From positions 1-15,230 of the forward strand of contig PLXU01000036.1 in assembly GCA_003151555.1 (NCBI GenBank): 15,230 nt of DNA, given 5' to 3'. The notes below the pieces were generated by a model. It worked only from the letters and a program-made list of their open reading frames with translations, ran no database searches and was not told the origin of the DNA. This document shows, one piece after another, positions 1 to 5,105 of the stretch (position 1 is the stretch's first letter; every line of letters starts with the position of its first letter). This DNA comes from Acidimicrobiaceae bacterium. Lineage in GTDB: Bacteria; Actinomycetota; Acidimicrobiia; Acidimicrobiales; RAAP-2. The translations under genes and the position numbers were made by a program.

Positions 1-397
1 GGGTCTGGATGCGCTGGGCCGCGCGCGACTTCACGAACGCCGGTATGGGCACCATCAGCTCCACCTCGAGGTCGTAGGTGACCTTGGTGCCCTCACCCGC
101 CGCGTCGAATCGGTACTGACCCTCCAGGGACTCGGTGATGTCCCCGCGGGTCTGGCTCCATTTGAGTTGGTCGGGCGCGCGGCTGTAGTCGTAACGCAGG
201 GCGTAGGTGGTCGAACGGCCGTAGGCGGCCGCGCGAAATTCGACCTCTAGTGGCCGTCCGTCGTGGTCGGACTCGAGAATGGTGACGTTCTTGAGGTCGC
301 TCACCCAGTCGACGTAGTGTGCAAAGTCGGTGACCACGGCATAGACAACCTGGGGCGGCGCATTCACCACAATGGACTCTGTCGCACGTTGCGCCAC
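1..397 (-). CDS. SRPBCC (START-like) family protein, 3' end cut off by the window
   Basis: The frame is open from a GTG at 397 to the left edge, giving 132 residues. It begins MAQRATESIVVNAPPQVVYA and continues with a typical SRPBCC ligand-cavity pattern: a DFAHYVDWV segment near residue 30, a SLEGQYRF strand, and TKVTYDLEVEL followed by the start of the C-terminal helix (FVKSRAAQRI). The order and wording closely resemble mycobacterial TB16.3 (Rv2185c, about 144 residues, from memory), so only some 10-20 residues should be missing. A strong ribosome site (GAAGGGGG) precedes the GTG. The gene starts 30 bp after the glycosyltransferase stop, so the two are probably cotranscribed. SRPBCC proteins bind hydrophobic ligands. 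The actual ligand is unknown; a lipid is reasonable given the neighbour. Confidence 0.85.
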   Translation of the reverse strand, partial: MAQRATESIVVNAPPQVVYAVVTDFAHYVDWVSDLKNVTILESDHDGRPLEVEFRAAAYGRSTTYALRYDYSRAPDQLKWSQTRGDITESLEGQYRFDAAGEGTKVTYDLEVELMVPIPAFVKSRAAQRIQT

Positions 398-427
398 GGT
401 ACCCCCTTCGCGTCCATCTTAGGCCAC

Positions 428-1579
428 CTAGGTATTGGCTTTGAAGTGGTCGAAGGGCGCGAGGGCGTCGCCGAGGCGCGCCGCCAACGTGTTCAACTCG
501 AAACGTTCGAGCGCGGTCGCGCGCGACCGCGCGCCGTAACGTTGACGGCGCTCATCGTCGCCGAGCAGTTCTTTCATGGCGCGCATCAAACTGGGCACAC
601 TGCGCGAATCGCTCACTATCGTGCCGGTCACGCCGTCGAGCACCGCCTCGTGACTGCCGCCCGAGCGGCCCGCGACTTGAGCTACTCCGGTCGCCGCCGC
701 TTCGACGAACACAATGCCGAATCCCTCTTGCTCGAGACCCAGCCACCGACTTCGACAGTCCATCACCATGAGATCGCTGGCCCCCAGCCACGCGGCCAAT
801 TGATCGTCGGGCACCCGGCCGAGGAACGTCACGGGGGCCTTGGTGGACGCGACCAACTTTTCCAGTCGATGTCGGTCGCGGCCCGCTCCCCCGATCGCCA
901 CGTGCAACGTCGGGAAATCGACGCGTAGCTGCGCGCTGGCTCGGATCAACGTGTCCATGCCCTTGCGCGGCACCAGTCGCGAGTACGAACTCACCAGCAG
1001 CGCCTCGGCAGGAAGACCGAGCGAACGGCGCACCTCGGCTCGACGCGACAGCTCGAGGGGCTGAAATCGTGACGTGTCGACGCCGGGCGGGATCTGGATG
1101 ACCGGCGGCATGTCCTTATCGGCGACTCGACGGGCCTGCGCCTCGGGGTACCCGCCGGCGCAAATCGCCACCCGTGCGTGGACCAAGACGTGGCGAAGCG
1201 TCGTGGCGACCAGAGGAATGTGCCCGGGCGCCGTCACCTCGGCTCCGTGCAACACCACGCCGTAGGGACGCGAGAGTCGTGGACCGAGCAGCCCCAGGGG
1301 CCACGCCGGGTCGATCAGCACGAGGTCCGGCTGATGGCGCTCAATCGCCGCTTCAATGGCGCGCAGCGCTTTGGGAGTTGGCAGAAAGAGGGTCTTGGCC
1401 GGCACTCGTTCGATCACCAGGTCGCTGGTCGCGTCAAAGGAGGCCGCTTCACGATGCGAAGAGGCAGTCAGTACGGTCGCGCGACCGGGTTCCAATCGCC
1501 GCCACAGTTCGTAGAGGTAGACCTGAATTCCGCCCGTCTTGGGAGGAAAGTCGTTGGTCACCAGTAAGTGGCGTGCCAT
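428..1579 (-). CDS. GT4 family glycosyltransferase, PimB'-like (phosphatidylinositol-mannoside mannosyltransferase type)
   Basis: This 383-residue GT-B enzyme starts at ATG 1579. The N-terminal LLVTNDFPPKTGGIQVYL (residues 5-22) carries the acceptor and phosphate-binding GGIQ loop and nearly matches the start of M. tuberculosis PimB' (Rv2188c). Other landmarks are HGAE (111-114), PPGVDTSRF (164-172), the R201-x4-K206 donor pair in YSRLVPRKG, and the E285-x7-E293 motif in EGFGIVFVEAAATG. Length is close to PimB' (about 385). PimB' transfers mannose from GDP-mannose to phosphatidylinositol monomannoside on the inner face of the membrane. The downstream SRPBCC gene supports this, since PimB' and TB16.3 lie close together in mycobacteria. 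Motifs alone cannot fix the sugar or acceptor, so the call is PimB'-like. No Shine-Dalgarno precedes the ATG; a TAGTTT box 6 nt upstream suggests leaderless transcription. Confidence 0.88.
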   Translation of the reverse strand: MARHLLVTNDFPPKTGGIQVYLYELWRRLEPGRATVLTASSHREAASFDATSDLVIERVPAKTLFLPTPKALRAIEAAIERHQPDLVLIDPAWPLGLLGPRLSRPYGVVLHGAEVTAPGHIPLVATTLRHVLVHARVAICAGGYPEAQARRVADKDMPPVIQIPPGVDTSRFQPLELSRRAEVRRSLGLPAEALLVSSYSRLVPRKGMDTLIRASAQLRVDFPTLHVAIGGAGRDRHRLEKLVASTKAPVTFLGRVPDDQLAAWLGASDLMVMDCRSRWLGLEQEGFGIVFVEAAATGVAQVAGRSGGSHEAVLDGVTGTIVSDSRSVPSLMRAMKELLGDDERRQRYGARSRATALERFELNTLAARLGDALAPFDHFKANT

Positions 1580-1585
1580 GCAACC

Positions 1586-1591
1586 AAACTA
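1586..1591 (-). promoter_or_regulatory. Putative leaderless -10 box for the glycosyltransferase
   Basis: On the minus strand TAGTTT lies exactly 6 nt before the ATG at 1579, fitting the actinobacterial TANNNT -10 consensus with transcription starting at or beside the start codon. No Shine-Dalgarno sequence is present. No clear -35 is visible; the region where it would lie is occupied by an inverted repeat. Confidence 0.45.
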
Positions 1592-1614
1592 GTCAACGGG
1601 TGCAACCCGTTGAC
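1592..1614. repeat. Perfect 9-bp inverted repeat (possible operator or weak terminator)
   Basis: GTCAACGGG (1592-1600) and CCCGTTGAC (1606-1614) are exact inverted copies around a 5-nt spacer, TGCAA. The stem can be lengthened by CTA/TAG at the outer edges with a bulge. It lies between the stop of the 70-residue protein (1616) and the start of the glycosyltransferase, directly against the proposed -10 box. As RNA it would form a hairpin followed by TAGTTTGG, a poor U-tract, so an operator or attenuator is at least as likely as a terminator. Confidence 0.6.
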
Positions 1615-1615
1615 C

Positions 1616-1828
1616 CTAGGACTCTTCGCTCGAGCGGTGCTGAAACTTCAGTCGCGGCATCATTCCCTGCGCCGTGAAGAGTTGTACGACTTCGGCGTCG
1701 CGAGACGTCATCACCAGTTCGTCGGGCATCTCACCCAGGACAAAACTGACCAGGCAGTCGGCGCAGTCGGGCGTACCGCGCCGCACACAATCGTTACAAC
1801 TAATCGATAGTTCTATGTCACTTGTCAT
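1616..1828 (-). CDS. Small protein with two CxxC pairs, putative zinc-binding, unknown function
   Basis: The gene encodes 70 residues from ATG 1828, beginning MTSDIELSIS. The four cysteines fall as C11-x2-C14-x7-C22-x2-C25 (CNDCVRRGTPDCADC), a spacing that suits one tetrahedral zinc site or a small metal centre. The rest is predicted alpha/beta with no membrane segment or signal. The frame stays open upstream to 2053, but that part overlaps the thioredoxin gene; ATG 1828 has AGGTG 6 nt ahead and is the best start. It lies 44 bp after the thioredoxin-fold gene, at the end of a four-gene run. I do not recognise a named family. Confidence 0.75.
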   Translation of the reverse strand: MTSDIELSISCNDCVRRGTPDCADCLVSFVLGEMPDELVMTSRDAEVVQLFTAQGMMPRLKFQHRSSEES

Positions 1829-1872
1829 CTCGCACCTTTCACGTCCCTCCACTCTGGTGAGGGTGTGTGACA

Positions 1873-2274
1873 TCACGGATGCGTGATGTACGGCCTGATC
1901 TCCGCGGCCACCTGGGCCGGGCCGAAGACCACGCCCTCGCTCACAATTACGCGCTGCGCGGGGTCCACCAGCACGTAGAACGGTGGCCATCGAATATCCA
2001 ACGCCGCCAGTGCTGCGGGTGCCACCAGAATTGGCTGCACCGCGTCGCCCCACTCCCCCGCGCTATCGCCAGTGTCGCTGAGGATCATGACCGTCACGCC
2101 GTCCAGTTCGTCGAGCGACGAGTTCACGAAGTCTCGACAACCGTCACAAGACTGTTTGATGGCCACAATCAACGTCAGTCCGTCCAACGTCTTCGTTTGT
2201 GTTTCGCCCTGCAGTGTCGTCCCCGACACCGAGTCGGGCGCCGGTCGCGGTCGCGGAGCGTCGAAGGAGCTCAC
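1873..2274 (-). CDS. Thioredoxin-fold protein with CxxC motif
   Basis: The gene encodes 133 residues from a GTG at 2274 that shares GTGA with the stop of the zinc-ribbon gene, so translational coupling is likely. The frame stays open to 2325, but that extra part lies inside the neighbour. A beta strand (LTLIVAIKQS, about 33-42) leads into C43-D-G-C46 at the start of a helix, as in thioredoxin and TlpA/redoxin folds. WPPFYVLVD (96-104) places the expected cis-proline opposite the active site and is followed by the last strands (RVIVSEGVV). The N-terminal 25 residues look disordered, and there is no signal peptide, so the protein should be cytosolic. A thiol-disulphide or peroxide-related role is plausible. 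The CDGC dipeptide differs from the usual CGPC, so the redox potential cannot be inferred. Confidence 0.78.
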   Translation of the reverse strand: MSSFDAPRPRPAPDSVSGTTLQGETQTKTLDGLTLIVAIKQSCDGCRDFVNSSLDELDGVTVMILSDTGDSAGEWGDAVQPILVAPAALAALDIRWPPFYVLVDPAQRVIVSEGVVFGPAQVAAEIRPYITHP

Positions 2275-2480
2275 TCGACGTCGTAGACGGTTTCCACCCC
2301 GCGGTCGTGCCCGCACCAGCGGCACGTGACCGATTCCACGGTATGGGCAATCACCTCAGGCTCTTCAATGGAGAGTTCGCCGCCCACGGTGAAGTGGTGG
2401 AAGGACCGCACCGAGGTTGTTTCGACCACGTCAAAACGGGTCAGATTGCCGCAGGCATTGCAGCGATAGCGGGTAGTCAC
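2271..2480 (-). CDS. Small zinc-ribbon protein, unknown function
   Basis: The gene encodes 69 residues if started at GTG 2480. Cysteine pairs C7-N-A-C10-G and C53-R-W-C56-G form a two-knuckle zinc ribbon around a central histidine-containing segment (SFHHFTVGG). The same frame offers GTGs at 2519 and 2534, which would overlap the PH-domain gene by 8 or 23 nt. I prefer 2480 because the protein then begins VTTRYRCNACG, right at the ribbon. None of the three starts has a convincing Shine-Dalgarno, so the start is uncertain; the stop is firm. The stop overlaps the thioredoxin GTG. Zinc ribbons of this size often bind nucleic acid or act as partner proteins, but nothing here fixes a role. Confidence 0.75.
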   Translation of the reverse strand: MTTRYRCNACGNLTRFDVVETTSVRSFHHFTVGGELSIEEPEVIAHTVESVTCRWCGHDRGVETVYDVE

Positions 2481-2511
2481 GCTCTTAACGGTACCGCCTG
2501 GCCGCAAAAAC

Positions 2512-3084
2512 TCATTCACACAGATATCGGTCACGACCGCGCGGAGGATTCACCATGTAATCGTGCAGGTCAGGATGTTCGAACTCGAAGACCGTGTCGA
2601 ACGGCACGCCGTCGATGCGAAAATTGGCTCTTTGAAGGTCAATCAACCGACAGAGCGCCGCTGGTTGACGCACTCGACCGATGTCCATTGTGCCGGCCGC
2701 CGTCTCCAACAACACGCTGCCTCGTTGCAAGAGCCGCTCGGCAAAGCGTTGTTCGACGCGCGAACTCATGACATTGCGCAGCTCCACCGAACTGCGAAAG
2801 TGATGCGCGACGCCACCCTCGACGATGATCCGTTCGTTGGTTACGCGAACCTTGTACGAACGCCATCGCCACGTGCGCGTGAGCACCACCACCAGGCAGG
2901 GGCCCGCAAGAATGAGTAGCAGCAGCCCTTCGTGCTGATGGATGAAGTGGACCCGGCCCGCGCCATACTGGACCAGCACGACCGCCGTGACCAGACTGAG
3001 TAGTGGACGAAAGAGCCCTTCCGCCACCGGAGTTATGGCGATGAGACTCTCCTCGTCATCGCGCCAGACCATTCGTCGACTCAT
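2512..3084 (-). CDS. Membrane protein with bacterial PH domain (YdbS/bPH_2 type)
   Basis: The gene encodes 190 residues from ATG 3084. Two hydrophobic helices (about 24-44 and 52-70) form a hairpin, followed by a basic, aromatic WRWRSYKVRVTNERIIVEGG (about 72-91) and SSVELRNVMSSRVEQ, which are the strand and turn pattern of bacterial PH_2 domains. The domain should sit on the cytosolic face. The C-terminal 40 residues (GVPFDTVFEFEHP onward) are hydrophilic and unlike the core. A GTG at 3105 is an alternative start, but ATG 3084 is preceded at 6 nt by TACGCT, suggesting a leaderless transcript. The gene would head the run leading to the zinc-ribbon, thioredoxin-fold and CxxC proteins. Its molecular role is not established. 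Confidence 0.8.
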   Translation of the reverse strand: MSRRMVWRDDEESLIAITPVAEGLFRPLLSLVTAVVLVQYGAGRVHFIHQHEGLLLLILAGPCLVVVLTRTWRWRSYKVRVTNERIIVEGGVAHHFRSSVELRNVMSSRVEQRFAERLLQRGSVLLETAAGTMDIGRVRQPAALCRLIDLQRANFRIDGVPFDTVFEFEHPDLHDYMVNPPRGRDRYLCE

Positions 3085-3090
3085 GCATTC

Positions 3091-3096
3091 AGCGTA
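3091..3096 (-). promoter_or_regulatory. Putative leaderless -10 box for the PH-domain gene run
   Basis: TACGCT on the minus strand lies 6 nt before ATG 3084, matching TANNNT. No Shine-Dalgarno is visible ahead of this start. The 136-bp gap to the globin stop (3085-3220) otherwise shows no gene or convincing terminator. Confidence 0.4.
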
Positions 3097-3220
3097 CGGA
3101 CTCACGGAGCCATATATGCGACATAGCGAGGACGCAATTCACAATTCACTTCCTTCGCCTCCCTTTAGTGGCGCTCCCGAGAGACTCCCCGCCGGCCGCC
3201 CACGGTTACGAGCGACGCGT

Positions 3221-3595
3221 TTAGACGTTGCGCATCTGCGTGGCCGCCATGTCGAAGTAGGAGCTCAGTTCCCCAAACTGCTCGTCGGTCAACTCGGCGC
3301 GCAGGCTCGCCAGTGCGGTGTTCATCGCTGCGATCCAGGCATCGCGAGCTGGTTTCGTTATGCGAAAAGGCGCGTGACGCATTCGTAGACGCGGGTGGCC
3401 ACGCTCTTGCATGTAGTGCGTGGGACCGCCCCAGTACTGAACGAGAAAGAGCGTCAGATGACGCTTTGATTCGGTCAGATCATCGGGGTACATGACGCGC
3501 AACAACTCGTCGTGCTCCACCTCGCCGTAGAAGCCATCAACGAGTCGCTCGAAGAATGACTGACCGCCGAGTTGGTCGTAGAGCGACGTTTCCAC
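3221..3595 (-). CDS. glbO: Group II truncated haemoglobin (GlbO type)
   Basis: The gene encodes 124 residues from GTG 3595, close to the 128 of M. tuberculosis GlbO. The sequence shows the group II core YWGGPTHYMQERGHPRLRMR with proximal histidine F8 at H74. The distal pocket residues are Tyr B10 (Y23), Tyr CD1 (Y36) and Trp G8 (W87), the usual group II set. The N-terminal SLYDQLGG replaces the FYDAVGG of GlbO. Such globins bind O2 tightly and are linked to NO or peroxide chemistry and to respiration under low oxygen. It is cytosolic. The gene stands 136 bp upstream of the PH-domain gene on the same strand and could share a transcript. TAGCGT 6 nt before the GTG suggests its own leaderless promoter. 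Confidence 0.95.
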   Translation of the reverse strand: METSLYDQLGGQSFFERLVDGFYGEVEHDELLRVMYPDDLTESKRHLTLFLVQYWGGPTHYMQERGHPRLRMRHAPFRITKPARDAWIAAMNTALASLRAELTDEQFGELSSYFDMAATQMRNV

Positions 3596-3601
3596 TTCAC
3601 T

Positions 3602-3607
3602 ACGCTA
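3602..3607 (-). promoter_or_regulatory. Putative leaderless -10 box for glbO
   Basis: TAGCGT on the minus strand is followed by 6 nt (AGTGAA) and the GTG start at 3595. Box class and spacing are the same as for the PH-domain and glycosyltransferase genes. The facing gap 3608-3694 must also hold the tRNA promoter, but no clear -35/-10 pair is visible for it. Confidence 0.4.
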
Positions 3608-3692
3608 TGGGACTTCGCACACTGCAACACCGAGCGGATCAAGTGGCCCCAATACGGTCGTGGCCTAGACTTGTCCGAGTCTCGAGAGAGAC

Positions 3693-3765
<73 letters not shown>

Positions 3766-3789
3766 CCCATCGCGTCTCTGCGACCCCAC

Positions 3790-3795
3790 TAAGGT
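3790..3795 (+). promoter_or_regulatory. Putative -10 box (or Shine-Dalgarno) for the MFS gene
   Basis: TAAGGT fits TANNNT and ends 8 nt before GTG 3804. The AAGG inside it could equally serve as a ribosome site at about 9 nt. The sequence alone does not decide between a near-leaderless promoter and read-through from the tRNA with translation from AAGG. Confidence 0.3.
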
Positions 3796-3803
3796 TCATC
3801 TCT

Positions 3804-5105
3804 GTGAAAAAACGTTTCGCGCTACTCGAGATTTTCAAGCATCGTGAGCCACGACTCCTGATAACTGGCCAGACCATCTCAGGATTCGGCGACGGCATCG
3901 CGAACGTGGCTTTGATTCTTCTCGTACTCGACACCACCCACAGCGTCTCCAAAGTTGCGCTCTTCGCGGCCGCACGAATGGTTCCCACCGTTGCCTTCTT
4001 GCTCATCGGTGGCGCCATAGTCGACCGTTTCTCTCGACGTCTGCTGCTTTTGGTGTCCGACCTCAGTCGTGCACTATTAACGGCGGCCCTCGTGGCAGTC
4101 ATCGTGTCAGGGACGCTGCAGTTCTGGGAGTTGCTGGTCTTCGCCTTTCTCTTCGGCGCGTTTGATGCGGTCTTCATGCCAGCGATCTCGGCGCTCACGC
4201 CGGAAATTGTCCCCGAGGACTTGCTCAATGCCATGAACGCCGTGCGTCCCCTGTCCAATAGTTTTGTCGGCAACATGATGGGGCCAGCGGCGGGTGGTCT
4301 GCTCGCCGCCTGGAGCACGTCGTTCGCCATTGGTGTTGATTGCACTACCTTCTTGTTCAGCGCCGGGGCGTTAGCCCTCATGCACGCGACTCCCAAGCCG
4401 CCACGTGGCGATGAGCCCAACATGTTCCACGAAATTCACGTTGGTTTGCGCTTCGTGCGTAAGAACGCGTGGATTTGGACCACCCTGGTCGGCGTCGCGC
4501 TGCCCAACGCCATCATCTTTGTGCCAACGAGTGTGCTGTTGCCGTTCTATCTGGTGCACGACTTGCATTCGCCAAAATATGTCGTCGGGCTGATGTTCGC
4601 CGCGTTCGGTTTCGCCGGCACGATCGGTGCACTCTACGCCGGGAGCATGAAGACGCCACGCCACCGAATTCGCGTCATGTGGGCCGTGTGGACCCTCGGC
4701 GCGCTCTCGGCGCTCACTGTGGGCTTCGCCACCCATTCCTGGGAGGCCTTCATTATGCCGATTATCTCGGCGCCCACGATGTTCATAGGCAACGTCATTT
4801 GGGAGTCCATGCTCCAGAGCGAAGTGCCGCGCGAATTACTTGGGCGCGTGACGTCCGTTGACTGGTTCGTCTCGCTGGGCATAAGCCCAATCGGACTAGT
4901 GCTGGCGGGCGTGCTCAGCGGTCGCTTCGGGGTGCAACGCTACTTCGTGGTGGCTGGGCTCATCTGCTGCCTGCCGGGAATCATCATCATTACGTCGCGA
5001 AAGATCAACGAGATCGATCGCCATCGCGCGACGAAGGAAGGCGCATCGTCGCGCGATCAACCACCAACTGCGGTTACGCCTCTCGCAGGGCTTCCGCCGG
5101 ACTGA
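3804..5105 (+). CDS. Major facilitator superfamily exporter (EntS/MFS_3-like)
   Basis: This is a 433-residue membrane protein starting at GTG 3804 (MKKRFALLEI). It has about 12 hydrophobic helices in two halves: the first opens with LLITGQTISGFGDGIANVAL (19-38), and the second with WTTLVGVALPNAIIFVPTSV (225-244). Loop 2-3 carries the MFS motif A equivalent GGAIVDRFSRR (69-79). VPRELLGRVTS (341-351) is typical of the EntS/MFS_3 group of drug and siderophore exporters. The substrate cannot be told. The last 35 residues are hydrophilic and their codons overlap the facing permease gene by 32 bp. The gene stands alone on its strand between two minus-strand clusters, directly after tRNA-Gly. Confidence 0.9.
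   Translation: MKKRFALLEIFKHREPRLLITGQTISGFGDGIANVALILLVLDTTHSVSKVALFAAARMVPTVAFLLIGGAIVDRFSRRLLLLVSDLSRALLTAALVAVIVSGTLQFWELLVFAFLFGAFDAVFMPAISALTPEIVPEDLLNAMNAVRPLSNSFVGNMMGPAAGGLLAAWSTSFAIGVDCTTFLFSAGALALMHATPKPPRGDEPNMFHEIHVGLRFVRKNAWIWTTLVGVALPNAIIFVPTSVLLPFYLVHDLHSPKYVVGLMFAAFGFAGTIGALYAGSMKTPRHRIRVMWAVWTLGALSALTVGFATHSWEAFIMPIISAPTMFIGNVIWESMLQSEVPRELLGRVTSVDWFVSLGISPIGLVLAGVLSGRFGVQRYFVVAGLICCLPGIIIITSRKINEIDRHRATKEGASSRDQPPTAVTPLAGLPPD

Noticed and set aside
263..928. 221-codon plus-strand frame
   Set aside because: It lies antisense to the well-supported SRPBCC and glycosyltransferase genes and its product has no recognisable domain; it is a typical GC-rich shadow.
1174..1677. 167-codon plus-strand frame
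   Set aside because: It is antisense to the glycosyltransferase. The Arg/Pro-rich translation is typical of an opposite-strand shadow.
1829..2053. N-terminal extension of the 70-residue CxxC protein to 145 residues
   Set aside because: The extension runs inside the thioredoxin-fold gene in another frame, is low in complexity, and ATG 1828 has a proper ribosome site.
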